DNA from: Planctomycetota bacterium
Lineage (GTDB): Bacteria; Planctomycetota; UBA1135; GCA-002686595
Reading direction: 5' to 3'
Assembly (NCBI GenBank): GCA_023150475.1
Contig: JAKLKU010000006.1
Span: forward strand, 124,001 to 188,000
Length of the DNA stretch: 64,000 nt
A program made the translations under genes and the position numbers. A model generated the notes under the pieces. The model saw nothing but the letters and a program-made list of their open reading frames with translations, did not search any database and was not told the origin of the DNA. This document shows positions 26,425 to 35,116 of this stretch, piece by piece. Each line of letters opens with the position of its first letter. Position 1 is the stretch's first letter.

Positions 26425-27048
26425 TCAGCGCGCTCCGCCGAGCAACCGGTCGGCCCAGGCATCGAGGCTGAGCCCGTGCTTCGCCCGACCCCAGAGGAGC
26501 AGCGCGGCGACCAGCGCGAGCACCGCCAACGCGAACGCGAGGCGCCAGAACGTGTCGCGCACGAGCGACGGCGACGGCTCGTGGCTGTTCGTCGAGCGCG
26601 GTGCCGCCGTACGGCGCGGCGCGTTCGACGCCGCGGCCGTCGTCCCCGGCGCGGACGTCGCCGCTGTCGCGTCCGTGCTGGGGCCACGTTTCGCCGTCGC
26701 GCGCGGGGCGGGTTCCGACGCACGCACCTCGGCGAGTTCGGCCTCGGACTCGAGCGAGAGCGCGGCGCGCCTCGCGAGCGCGCGGAACACGAACCGCGTG
26801 CCGCGCCAGACGATCGCGTCGCCGGGTTCGAGCCGCGCTTCGGTGCACTCGTCGCCGTTGACCGACGGATGCGGTTCGCCGCCGAGGTGCACGAGCTTCG
26901 GCGGGTCGTCCCAGAGCTGGAGTTCGTCGTCCGCGACGCCCGCCACCTTCACGTCGGCGCGCGGACCACCGATCCGCGTCAGCCCGCGGCGCAGCGGATG
27001 GCGTTCGATGCGACCGTCGCTCTCCCGTTCGAGCCAAGCTTCGCTCAC
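26425..27048 (-). CDS. FHA-like protein with C-terminal membrane anchor
   Basis: A 207-aa protein. Residues 1-95 resemble an FHA fold: RGLTRIGG at the start, then VADDELQLWDDPPKLVHLGG, HPSVNGDE and LEPGDAIVWRGTRFVF, following the order of FHA strands. The SxxH phosphothreonine contacts are not evident, so binding may be lost or changed. A Thr/Ala/Pro-rich linker (about 120-165) leads to one membrane helix (LAFALAVLALVAALLLWG) and a short tail. The GTG at 27048 is chosen because the FHA-like fold begins directly after it; upstream sequence is Arg-rich and antisense. It is the first gene of the set with the GGDEF-like and activator genes and is divergent from the secretin-like gene. Confidence 0.6.
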   Translation of the reverse strand: MSEAWLERESDGRIERHPLRRGLTRIGGPRADVKVAGVADDELQLWDDPPKLVHLGGEPHPSVNGDECTEARLEPGDAIVWRGTRFVFRALARRAALSLESEAELAEVRASEPAPRATAKRGPSTDATAATSAPGTTAAASNAPRRTAAPRSTNSHEPSPSLVRDTFWRLAFALAVLALVAALLLWGRAKHGLSLDAWADRLLGGAR

Positions 27049-27250
27049 GGAGTTGTCGTAGCAGGCCGCGGCCCGCTCGACCAGCGTCCGAGCCCGTTCG
27101 CTTCTGCGTCGGCCAGCTCCTGCGTCAGTCGTCGTAGCGTGCCGTTCGCGTCCACCATGGAATGCGTCGGCGCGTGTCGCCGAGCGCACGCGGCAGGACT
27201 ATCCTCGCCCGCCGCCGAAGAGTGGAACGCGGCGCAGGGAGGCCCGAGAC

Positions 27251-28876
27251 GTGATCGCGATCGGTTGGCTGGTGTTGGCCGCAGCGGCAAGTTGGCCGCA
27301 AGGCGAAGAACGCGCGGCGTGGGCCGCGCTCGAGATCCCCGGGATCTGCGTCGAGGCCCAGCCGGCGCCGTACGTCGCGCGCTTGGTGCGCGGCCACCAC
27401 TTGCTCCTCCGCGGAGACTCGCTCGAGAACGAGCCGCCGGCGCCGCGCCCGACCGTGCCGTTGCGTAGCGTCGTCGACTGGCTGCAAGAAGAAGCTCGGC
27501 GCGCGAACGCCGACCTGCGCGTGCTCTCCAGCGGTCCGCCGCTCCTGGTGCGCGGCTCGCCCGCGGCCGTCGCGGACGCGAGCGCGCGGCTCGCGGAGCT
27601 GCAACGAGCGTCGCAAGCGTTCCAAGTCGAACTCCGCGTGTGGTTGACCGACACGGCGGCTTCGAGCACGCACCCCGAGCGAGCGGAATTCGAGGCGGCG
27701 ACGCGCGCGAACGCGCCGTGGGGCGCGCGGCGCGTCCGTTCGGGCGAAGTCGCCGTGTTCGGCGCCCGCGAGACGAACGGTTTTCTCGGCGCCTGGGCGG
27801 CCGAAGTGGCGTCCTCGAGCGGCGTCGCGGAGCCCGTGCTCGTGCGCGCGCTGACCGGCCGCACCTTGCACTTGCACGCTGCGCGCGCCGACGGCGGGAC
27901 GCGCGTGCGCTTGCAAGGCTGGCTCGACCTCGCGGAGCCCGACAAGACCTTCGTGTTCGAACCGCTGACACCGGACCTCGGCGTGATCCAGCAACCGTCG
28001 GTGAACGCCGTCCAGGTCGCGTTCGGCGGCAGCGTCGCGAACGGCGCGGTGCTCGCGGTCGTGCTCGACGGAGCGCCGCTCTCGACGCCGCAGCGCACGC
28101 TGTGGATCGAAGCGCGCACGACGCCCGACGCGCCGGCGGACACGAACGCGGGCCCGACGGCGGACGCGTGGCGAGCGATCGACACGGCGTGGCTCGAGTC
28201 CCCGGACTTCGTCCTGCCGCCGGTGTTGCCGGGCGCGGGCCTCGAAGAAGTCACGGCCGACGACGCGTCGACCGCGGGGGTGCTCGAACCGCTGTCGGCC
28301 TCGACGCTCGCGCAAGTCTTCGAAGAAGCTCGCAGCCGCGACAAGCTCCGTGGCGCGCCGGCCGGCGTGTTGTGGGCGCCGGGCTTCTTGTACGTGCCGC
28401 GCTCCGACGCGAAGGCCAACGCGGAGATCGACCTCTTGATGCAAGCGGCGTCGAAGGAACGCACTCGCGAAGTCGAGCTCGTGCTGCGCCACGGAAAGCT
28501 GCGCGCCTTGGTCCCCGCCGCGGCGGGTGCGACCGTGCGGCTGTTCGCCGCGCACGAACGGACCGTCATGACGGGTTATTCGGTGCAGATCGCGACCGAG
28601 ACGTGGATGCCGACGCCGCGCGTCGAACGTGTGCTCGACGGCGGCTGGCTGCAGGCCCGCGTCGTCGGTGAGCGCGTCGAGCTCGTCGGCTGGGCCGCCG
28701 AGAGCGCCGTGAAGGCGCAGCTCTCTCGCGAGGAAGCGCGTCTCGGACAGATGCAGCTCGTCACTCGCGGGTTCCGCGCCGAGCGGGGCACGGTGGACCG
28801 TGCGCAGCCGAAGGTCGAGCTCTTCCCGAGCGACGGCGCGAAGGCGGGCTGGGCGGTCGAGCTCTCGCGGCGCTGA
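27251..28876 (+). CDS. secretin-like exported protein of unknown function
   Basis: A 541-aa protein starting at GTG, with a hydrophobic N-terminus (IAIGWLVLAAAASWPQG) that looks like a signal peptide. Residues 70-130 contain a unit with VVDWLQEEARRANADLRVL, LLVRGSPAAVADASARLAEL, and then QRASQAFQVELRVWLTD. This order resembles the N1/STN-type ring domain that precedes the barrel in secretins, where a strand reading V.V.....T follows. A canonical secretin barrel signature (VPxLSxIPxxGxLF) is not seen, so it is not a standard GspD. The C-terminal half is beta-rich. It lies 315 bases before rpoN. Confidence 0.5.
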   Translation: MIAIGWLVLAAAASWPQGEERAAWAALEIPGICVEAQPAPYVARLVRGHHLLLRGDSLENEPPAPRPTVPLRSVVDWLQEEARRANADLRVLSSGPPLLVRGSPAAVADASARLAELQRASQAFQVELRVWLTDTAASSTHPERAEFEAATRANAPWGARRVRSGEVAVFGARETNGFLGAWAAEVASSSGVAEPVLVRALTGRTLHLHAARADGGTRVRLQGWLDLAEPDKTFVFEPLTPDLGVIQQPSVNAVQVAFGGSVANGAVLAVVLDGAPLSTPQRTLWIEARTTPDAPADTNAGPTADAWRAIDTAWLESPDFVLPPVLPGAGLEEVTADDASTAGVLEPLSASTLAQVFEEARSRDKLRGAPAGVLWAPGFLYVPRSDAKANAEIDLLMQAASKERTREVELVLRHGKLRALVPAAAGATVRLFAAHERTVMTGYSVQIATETWMPTPRVERVLDGGWLQARVVGERVELVGWAAESAVKAQLSREEARLGQMQLVTRGFRAERGTVDRAQPKVELFPSDGAKAGWAVELSRR

Positions 28877-29191
28877 GCCGCGAGCGGCGCGAGCATCCGC
28901 GGCCGCGGTCCGCGGCGTCGTCGCTCGTGCGCATGGCGCGGGGATAGAGCTTCGAATCGAGCGCGAGGACCGGCGAGTGAGCTCGACGGGCGCTTGGGAT
29001 CCGGAAGATTTCGTGGAGCGACTGCGCTCGCCCGGCGTGCGACATCGAGCGGCGCACGGGCGCGTCCACGACGTTCTGCGGCGAGGAGCGGGAAACTTCG
29101 TCCGGCGTGCGCGAGATTGCCGGCTGCCGCGCGCCGACTTCGTCGCCGCTTCGCTCTATACTTCGCCTCGAAGGAAGGCTTCGACACCCGC
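28877..29191. other. 315-bp region before rpoN, no gene supported
   Basis: GC-rich palindromes (ccgcggccgcgg near 28900) follow the secretin-like gene. A TATACT hexamer at about 29157-29162 could be a -10 element for rpoN. Just before the rpoN start, cgaag gaagg cttcg forms a small hairpin whose loop contains the only purine-rich ribosome-site candidate. A short frame reading VSSTGAWDPEDFVERLR is open here, but nothing else supports it. Confidence 0.4.
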
Positions 29192-30613
29192 ATGAGACTC
29201 GGTCTGCATCAATCCGCACGCATGGAGCAGCGACTGGTTCAGTCGCCGCAGATGATCCAGGCGATGCAGATCCTGCAGCTCCCCGCCCTCGACCTCGAGG
29301 AGCGCATCGAGCAGGAACTGACCGAGAACCCCTTCCTCGAACTCGCGGAGCCCGAGCCGGACCCCGAGCCCGAGGAACGGACCGCCGCCGAAGCCGGCCG
29401 CGTCGAAGCGTTGCTCGACGTGCTCGAGCGGCGCTCGAAGGACCGCGAGTTCTCGACGCCGTCGCGCTCCGCCTCCGCGTACGACGAAGACGGCGAACGC
29501 AAGCTCGAGGCGATGCAGAACACGCCCGAGGGGCCGAAGTCCCTCGCGGAAGCGCTGATGGACGAACTCGCGTTCCTCGACGTCGACGAACGCGGACGCA
29601 AGATCGCGGAGTACCTGATCTGGTCGCTCGACGAGAAGGGCTACTTGCCGCAACCTCGCGAGGACCTCGCCCGCGATTGCGGCGTCGAAGGCGCGACACC
29701 GGAGGAGATCGAAGCGGTGCTCCTGCAGTTCCGCGAAGCGATCCACCCGGCGCTCGGCGCGCGCGACCTGCGCGAGTGCTTGCTGCTGCAGCTCGACGCG
29801 ACCGAACTCGACGCGCCGCTCGTCCGCCGGCTGATCCAGGAACACCTCGAGGACATCACGACGAACCGTCTGCCGCGGATCGCCAAGGCGACCGGCCACT
29901 CGCTCGAGGACGTGAAGCACGCGATCGAGACGATCCGCACGCTCGAGCCCGCCCCCGGCGCCCAGTACGGCGACGCGAAGAGCGAAGTGATCCTGCCCGA
30001 CGTCACGGTCGAAGAGGTCGACGGCCGCTACGAAGTGCGCCTGAATCGCGGCCGCGTGCGCGAGATCGCGTTGAACCCGATCTACCGGCAGATGCTGCGC
30101 CAAGCGAAGAAGGGCGACGGCGTCCAGGAGTGGGTCAAGAAGCGCGTCGAGGCGGCGCGTTGGTTCATCGACGCCGTCCAGCAGCGCCACAGCACGCTCC
30201 AGCGCATCTCCGAAGCGATCTTCGAGCGCCAACGCGAGTTCCTGGAGAAGGGCATCAAGGCGCTGAAGCCGCTGCGCATGCAAGAGGTCGCCGACACCGT
30301 CAAGGTGCACATCTCGACCGTCAGCCGCGCGGTGTCCGGCAAGTATGCGGAGACGCCGCGAGGCATCTTCCCGCTGAAGTTCTTCTTCACGGGCGGCACC
30401 GCGAACGAAGACGGCGAAGTCGAGAGCCAGGCCGCGATCAAGCAGCGCATCGCGGAGCTCGTGTCCCAAGAGGACCCCGACGCCCCGCTCTCCGACGACC
30501 AAATCGCCGCCAAACTCGAGGAACGCGACCGTATCCACATCGCGCGCCGGACGGTGACCAAGTACCGCAAGGCGCTCGCGATCCCGTCGTCGAGCCAACG
30601 GCGCCGGTTCTAG
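29192..30613 (+). CDS. rpoN: RNA polymerase sigma-54 factor
   Basis: A 473-aa sigma factor that recognises -24/-12 promoters and needs AAA+ activators. Region I (1-50) is Gln/Leu-rich with SARMEQRLVQSPQMIQAMQI. An acidic spacer (about 50-70) is region II. The core-binding and helix-turn-helix regions follow (RMQEVADTVKVHISTVSRAV), and the C-terminal RpoN box is ARRTVTKYRK (RpoN consensus ARRTVAKYRE). Length is normal (about 470-490). Two NtrC-type activators are in the window, at 24342 and 37368, so the region encodes much of a sigma-54 circuit. A mutually exclusive pair of hairpins overlaps the stop. Confidence 0.97.
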   Translation: MRLGLHQSARMEQRLVQSPQMIQAMQILQLPALDLEERIEQELTENPFLELAEPEPDPEPEERTAAEAGRVEALLDVLERRSKDREFSTPSRSASAYDEDGERKLEAMQNTPEGPKSLAEALMDELAFLDVDERGRKIAEYLIWSLDEKGYLPQPREDLARDCGVEGATPEEIEAVLLQFREAIHPALGARDLRECLLLQLDATELDAPLVRRLIQEHLEDITTNRLPRIAKATGHSLEDVKHAIETIRTLEPAPGAQYGDAKSEVILPDVTVEEVDGRYEVRLNRGRVREIALNPIYRQMLRQAKKGDGVQEWVKKRVEAARWFIDAVQQRHSTLQRISEAIFERQREFLEKGIKALKPLRMQEVADTVKVHISTVSRAVSGKYAETPRGIFPLKFFFTGGTANEDGEVESQAAIKQRIAELVSQEDPDAPLSDDQIAAKLEERDRIHIARRTVTKYRKALAIPSSSQRRRF

Positions 30614-30640
30614 CGCGAAACTCGCGCTCGGGACGAGCGC
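30612..30640 (+). terminator. two overlapping alternative hairpins at rpoN 3' end
   Basis: agcgcga (30612-30618) pairs with tcgcgct (30622-30628), and gcgctcg (30624-30630) pairs with cgagcgc (30634-30640). The two 7-bp stems share bases and cannot both form. There is no T-run, so termination is only a possibility. Confidence 0.4.
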
Positions 30641-30778
30641 CGGAGCGCGAGAGGGCTCGTGGCCGCGCGCGTCCGGCCCCGCGAGTGATAGGATCTTCGC
30701 CCTTCGAATCGCTCCGCGCGCCGGTCTCCTCCGGACGCTGCTGGTCCACTCCGTCTTCCGAACCCCCCATTCCACGAC

Positions 30779-31342
30779 ATGGGCGTCCGAGCCACCGAAC
30801 TCCGCAAAGGCATGGTCCTCCAGGACGGCAACAAGCTGCTCCTGATCACCGAGTACTCCCACCACACGCCCGGCAACCTGCGCGCGATCATCCACATCAA
30901 GACGCGCGACTTGCGCACGGGTTCGACGGGACAGCAGCGGCTCGGCTCGAGCGACGTCCTCGAAGTCGCGCACCTCGAGAAGAAGAACTGCGAGTACCTC
31001 TACCGCGAAGCGAGCGGCGAGTACGTCTTCATGGACCAGGAGAGCTTCGAACAGCTCCACCTCGGCGCGGACCTCGTCGAAGAGAAGATGGGCTACGTGA
31101 AGGAGAACACCGTCGTGATGGTGACCTTCCACGAAGGCCGCGCGATCGGTGTCGAGCTCCCGGCCGCAGTGGTGTTGAAGGTCGCCGAGGCGGAACACGC
31201 CGTCAAAGGCAACACGGCGACCAACGTGAAGAAGGAAGCGGTGCTCGAGACCGGCCTCAAGGTCAAGGTGCCGATCCACATCCAAGCCGGCGAGCTGATC
31301 AAGGTGCGCTGCGAGGACGGCGAGTTCCTCGGCCGCGCCTGA
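30779..31342 (+). CDS. efp: elongation factor P, atypical tip residue
   Basis: A 187-aa translation factor of three beta-barrels that rescues ribosomes stalled at proline runs. The overall family match is clear: ATELRKGMVLQDGNKLLLI at the N-terminus, FMDQESFEQ, and the C-terminal block KVPIHIQAGELIKVRCEDGEFLGR. The tip loop that carries the modified residue in most EF-P proteins (Lys in PGKGQA of E. coli, Arg in others) reads TPGNLRAI, putting Asn33 at the tip. The start at 30779 is the only sensible ATG. It follows rpoN by 165 bases and is probably a separate unit. Confidence 0.92.
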   Translation: MGVRATELRKGMVLQDGNKLLLITEYSHHTPGNLRAIIHIKTRDLRTGSTGQQRLGSSDVLEVAHLEKKNCEYLYREASGEYVFMDQESFEQLHLGADLVEEKMGYVKENTVVMVTFHEGRAIGVELPAAVVLKVAEAEHAVKGNTATNVKKEAVLETGLKVKVPIHIQAGELIKVRCEDGEFLGRA

Positions 31343-31372
31343 GCGTTCCGCCGCATCCGTTCGAGCGCAACT

Positions 31373-31386
31373 CGCCGCGTGCGGCG
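31373..31386. terminator. short inverted repeat between convergent efp and GT39-like gene
   Basis: cgccgc and gcggcg are separated by two bases in the 46-base convergent gap. It could serve as a bidirectional stop, but is short and lacks T-runs. Confidence 0.3.
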
Positions 31387-31388
31387 GC

Positions 31389-32819
31389 TCAGTCGACGAG
31401 CCAGACGCGCACGGTCAAGTCGCGGATCGGATGGTCGACCGGGAACTCGGCCATCAGCGTGCCGGATTCGTCGAGGTAGGCGAGCAGGCGATTGCGGTCG
31501 TTCCTCGGCCACTCGGCGAGCCATTCGTCGAGCACCACGTACCACACGCGACGATCGCGGCGCGCCCACTGCACGGTGACGAACGCGTTGTGCGTCGTCA
31601 GCGGCACCAGCGCGAGCGGTTGGCGGAACGAACTCGAGTCGGGCGCCAAGTAGTACTCGCCGACCGGACCCGCCATGCCGACGATCAGGTCGTTCGGTCC
31701 GCGGGAGTTCCAGACGAACTGGTAAGCCTCGCGCCAACGCTCACGATCGCCGTTGCGCCCGAAGAAGTAGTGAGTTTGGTCGGCGCAGCCGAGGAGCAAC
31801 ATGCCGGCGAGTGCGGCCCTGCCCCACGCGGCGCGGCGCGCGGCGAGCGACTCGAGCGCGTGCGCCGCGAGCCAAGCGAACGCGGGCAGCGCGACGAACA
31901 CGTACTGCGCCGAGACCCGCGCGAAGAGCGAGAGCCCGAGCACGGCGAGCAGCGTCGTGACGAGCGCGACGGCGAGCCACAACGGCGCGGCGGCACGAGC
32001 TCTGCGCGCCTCGAGGAGCCCGAACACCGCGGCGAGCGCGAGCCACGGCGTCACGTGGTAGCCGGTCGTCAGCACGAAGTGCAGCGGGCTCGGGCTCGCC
32101 TTGTTCTCCTGGTACTTGCGCCAGAGCTCGGTCGCCCAGGGCATGGAAAGCAGTGCCCCGGCGAGCGCGAGCGCGAGCAACGTCGCGACGACGACTCCGA
32201 ACGTGCGGCTCGGTCTCACGCGCAACACGAAGAGCACGAGCGGCGCGAAGGCGACTGCGCCGGCGAAGAGCAACGCGGAGGGATGCGCGAGTGCCGCGAG
32301 CGCGAAGCTCGCGAAGGCTCCGCCGAGCCAGACGAGCGCGGCACGCGCGGTCGCCGCCGTGAACAGTGCACGCGCGAAACAGCCGAGGCCCAGCGCGCCG
32401 AACGCGAGCGCGATCGAGTAGAAGCGCGCGTTCTGCGTCCAATAGAGCGCCCAAGTGTTCGCGCCGAGCAGCAACGCGGCGAGCCACGCGGTGCGGCGGC
32501 CGGCGAGCGGTCGCAACGCCCACGCGACGAGCGGCAGCGCCGCGGCGCCGAACAGCGCCGGCACGAACCGCAGCGCGAACTCGCTCTCGTTCCTCGTCCA
32601 CGCCGTCCACCAGCCGACCAAGCGGTAGCCGAGCGGATTGGCGGGCCACCCTTCGCGGCCGGCGACCGCTGCGTGCACGTCGGTCAGCGTGAACGCTTCG
32701 TCGATCCAGAGGCCCCACTCCCCGAGGCGGAAGAAGCGCAGAGCCGCGGCACAGGCGACGAGCAGGACGAACAGGGTCGCGGGGGCGGCCGCCGTGCGGG
32801 CATCCGTGGGCTGGGACAT
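31389..32819 (-). CDS. GT39-like polytopic membrane glycosyltransferase
   Basis: A 476-aa membrane protein of the same type as that at 12270-13949. After the first membrane segment the luminal-side acidic motif LWIDEAFTLTD is present, corresponding to the Asp/Glu motif of PMT/ArnT-type enzymes that use polyprenyl-phosphate sugars. The NARFYSIALAFG segment is another frequently kept block in this superfamily. About ten hydrophobic segments precede a soluble C-terminal part of about 130 residues. Acceptor and sugar are unknown. It converges on efp and is divergent from the PEGA lipoprotein gene. Confidence 0.75.
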   Translation of the reverse strand: MSQPTDARTAAAPATLFVLLVACAAALRFFRLGEWGLWIDEAFTLTDVHAAVAGREGWPANPLGYRLVGWWTAWTRNESEFALRFVPALFGAAALPLVAWALRPLAGRRTAWLAALLLGANTWALYWTQNARFYSIALAFGALGLGCFARALFTAATARAALVWLGGAFASFALAALAHPSALLFAGAVAFAPLVLFVLRVRPSRTFGVVVATLLALALAGALLSMPWATELWRKYQENKASPSPLHFVLTTGYHVTPWLALAAVFGLLEARRARAAAPLWLAVALVTTLLAVLGLSLFARVSAQYVFVALPAFAWLAAHALESLAARRAAWGRAALAGMLLLGCADQTHYFFGRNGDRERWREAYQFVWNSRGPNDLIVGMAGPVGEYYLAPDSSSFRQPLALVPLTTHNAFVTVQWARRDRRVWYVVLDEWLAEWPRNDRNRLLAYLDESGTLMAEFPVDHPIRDLTVRVWLVD

Positions 32820-32904
32820 CGAACTTCAGGAGCGTTCCAAAGCCGGCCGACGAAGGCAACTGGCGAACGGCGGAGCTATGCTCCTTCGGTCGACCGCCCC
32901 TCGC

Positions 32905-33303
32905 ATGTCACTCCGCCAAATCGTCCTCGCCGTCGCACTCGCCGGGCTCGCGTCCTGCGAGGTCGTCCGTAATCCAGGCGTCGCCCTTTCGACCAGTCCT
33001 CCCGGCGCGCGTGTCGCCGTCGACGGTCGGGATTCGGGCTACTTGACGCCGTGCGTGATCGAGCTCGATCGCGACGACCATCAGCTCGACTTCGAGCTCG
33101 CCGGCTATCGGCCCGAATCGCGGCTCGTCACGGCGGGCGGCGGGATCTACGTGATCCTGTGGCAGGAGATGTTCCTGAACTGGCAGGTCTGGCGTTTCCC
33201 GTTGTGGTTGAACTACGTCGACGGGCTCGGTCCGATCAAGGTCGACCGTGGTTCGAGCCCCGGGCGCATCTTCGTCCGCCTGCGCCGCGCCGAAGTCGGC
33301 TGA
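32905..33303 (+). CDS. PEGA-domain lipoprotein
   Basis: A 132-aa predicted lipoprotein with signal MSLRQIVLAVALAGLASC (lipobox LASC at the end). Directly after it, residues 27-75 form a PEGA repeat: VALSTSPPGARVAVDGRDSG, followed by TPCVIELDRDDHQLDFELAGY. PEGA units occur in surface and S-layer-linked proteins. A Trp-rich hydrophobic stretch (FLNWQVWRFPLWLNYVDG) follows, which could contact the membrane. An ATG at 32878 in the same frame would add nine residues. The gmhB gene follows after 4 bases. Confidence 0.8.
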   Translation: MSLRQIVLAVALAGLASCEVVRNPGVALSTSPPGARVAVDGRDSGYLTPCVIELDRDDHQLDFELAGYRPESRLVTAGGGIYVILWQEMFLNWQVWRFPLWLNYVDGLGPIKVDRGSSPGRIFVRLRRAEVG

Positions 33304-33307
33304 GCGC

Positions 33308-33928
33308 TTGGATTCGTCGCCGCTGCGCCGCGCCGTCTTCGTCGATCGCGACGGGACGCTGAATCGCGAGATCGAAGGCGCGCTCGCGAGCCCCGAGCAG
33401 CTCGAGCTCGTGCCCCACGCCGCCGAAGCGCTCGCGACGCTCGCGCGGGCCGGTTTCGCGATCGTCGTCGTCACGAACCAGAGCGCGATCGCCGTCGGTG
33501 CGCTCGATCACGAGCGGCTCGCGCGGGTGCACCGCGCGCTCGCCGACGAGCTCGCGCGCCAAGGCGCGACGATCGATCTCTTCGTCGCGTGCCCGCACCT
33601 CGACCGCGACGGGTTGCCGCCCTACCGGCGCGCCTGCCCGTGCCGGAAGCCGAAGCCCGGGATGCTGCTCGACGCCGCGGAACGGCTCGGGCTCGACCTC
33701 GCGCGCTCGTGGCTCGTCGGCGACGCGTTGCGCGACGTCGCCGCGGGGCGCGCGGTCGGCGCGCGCACGGTGCTCGTCGCGACGGGCAAAGGCGAACGCG
33801 AACACGCTCGGGCGCTCGTCGAAGGTGGCGGCGCGGAGTTCTTCGTCGCCGATCTCGCCCAGGCCGCGCGCACGATCGTCGCGGCGGAAGCGGGCTCCGT
33901 CATGGCGAGCCCGACTCAGGGCAAGTAG
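33308..33928 (+). CDS. gmhB: D-glycero-D-manno-heptose 1,7-bisphosphate phosphatase-like HAD enzyme
   Basis: A HAD-superfamily phosphatase of about 206 aa. The nucleophile motif is FVDRDGTLN, motif II is VTNQSAI, and motif III/IV contains KPKPGM and WLVGDALRDV. The zinc loop that marks GmhB and HisB-N proteins is present as CPH followed by ACPCRKPKP. GmhB removes the 7-phosphate in the ADP-heptose pathway for LPS cores. No HisB dehydratase domain is attached. No ATG fits; a TTG at 33308, four bases after the PEGA stop, is the best start, while an upstream start would overlap that gene. Its 3' end overlaps the convergent FemAB gene by 13 bases. Confidence 0.82.
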   Translation: MDSSPLRRAVFVDRDGTLNREIEGALASPEQLELVPHAAEALATLARAGFAIVVVTNQSAIAVGALDHERLARVHRALADELARQGATIDLFVACPHLDRDGLPPYRRACPCRKPKPGMLLDAAERLGLDLARSWLVGDALRDVAAGRAVGARTVLVATGKGEREHARALVEGGGAEFFVADLAQAARTIVAAEAGSVMASPTQGK

Positions 33929-35049
33929 CGCGCGAGCGCGTCGGAGAGCCGCGCGTTCACCCACGGCGGCAACTTCGACCACGCGTCTCGCAGGACCTTG
34001 GTCTTCGGGTTCGACGGCGTGAACGAAGGCAGCTCGCGGTCGCGGACCAAGTGATAGCGGTAGTGCAGGTCGCGCGGCGTGAAGCCTTGGTGCTCCTTGA
34101 ACGAGAACGCACCGGCGTCCTTGCGGCTGCGCCCGAAATCGAAGCGCCGGAGCCCACGCGCGACCGCCCACTCGCGCAGCGCCATGTACATGAAGTTCGA
34201 CGCGCTGAACTCGCGGTCGGCGCCGTCGGCCGTGCCGGCGTAGTACGCGAGCAACGTGTCGCGCCACACGAACGACATCACGGCCATCAGCGGCCGTTGG
34301 TCCTTGTGCACCATGTGCACCACGCAGTCGTCGCCGAACGTCTCGAGCAACTCGTCGAACCAACGACGCGGCAGGCCCGGCGAGCCGAGCTTGCGCTTGT
34401 TGTTCAAGAAGAGCTGGTGCAGATCGGCGACGTACCAACGGCCCTCCGCGAGCGTCAGCCCGTGGCGTTCGCGCGCCTTGCGGGCTTCCGCGCGGGCCTT
34501 CTTCGGGATCGACGCGAGCACCTTCTCCGGAGAGTCGGGCAGTTCCTGGATGAACGTCGCGTAGAGGTCCGACGCAGGCAAGTCGAGCCCGAGGTCGTCG
34601 AAGCAACGCAACTCGAGGCGCTTGACGCGTTCTTGGTCGGCGGTGCGCTGCGCGGCACGGACGAGCGCGTGCTCGATCTCGCGCGACGCGCCGCTCGGAC
34701 CGCCGTAGACGGCGTACGGCGACGAGATCAGGCTCGCTCCGAAGATCCCCGGGCAGCGCGAGAGCGGCAACACCCCGACGACGCGGCCTTCGCTCCACGC
34801 GACCAAGTCGCGCGTCTCGTGGCCGAACGCTCGTTCGACGGCGCGGCGCCAACCGACGCGATGGAAGAACGATGCGGAGGGCGAGGTCCGCACCCACGCT
34901 TCGACCGCCGCGTCGTCGGCAGCGTCGAGCGCACGGATCGACAGGGTCGCCGCGCTCGCCGAAACGACCGGCGGCGAGCTCTCGCCTTGGGCGGGAACGT
35001 TCGCAGGAAGGCCCACGAGCGAGGGGTCGGCGATCGGGGTACCGGTCAT
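33916..35049 (-). CDS. FemAB-type acyltransferase, XrtA/PEP-CTERM system-associated type
   Basis: A 377-aa protein with two GNAT-like halves, as in FemX/FemAB peptidyl transferases. The N-terminal block SASFFHRVGWRRAVERAFGH, then GVLPLSRCPGIFGASLISSP and YAVYGGP, matches the FemAB family seen in exosortase-A loci (TIGR03019 as I remember it). The second half has RRFDFGRSRKDAGAFSFKEH, typical of the acyl-acceptor site. Those relatives are thought to add an amino-acyl or acyl group to exopolysaccharide or a carrier, but the substrate is unproven. The start at 35049 gives a Thr/Pro-rich leader. It lies 67 bases after the degenerate GT2 gene in the same direction. Confidence 0.85.
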   Translation of the reverse strand: MTGTPIADPSLVGLPANVPAQGESSPPVVSASAATLSIRALDAADDAAVEAWVRTSPSASFFHRVGWRRAVERAFGHETRDLVAWSEGRVVGVLPLSRCPGIFGASLISSPYAVYGGPSGASREIEHALVRAAQRTADQERVKRLELRCFDDLGLDLPASDLYATFIQELPDSPEKVLASIPKKARAEARKARERHGLTLAEGRWYVADLHQLFLNNKRKLGSPGLPRRWFDELLETFGDDCVVHMVHKDQRPLMAVMSFVWRDTLLAYYAGTADGADREFSASNFMYMALREWAVARGLRRFDFGRSRKDAGAFSFKEHQGFTPRDLHYRYHLVRDRELPSFTPSNPKTKVLRDAWSKLPPWVNARLSDALARYLP

Positions 35050-35116
35050 CGGGGAGCCGCTTTTCGGCGATCCGCAGACCCAGAGTGTAGTCGGAGCCGT
35101 GGCGACGCGGGCGAGC

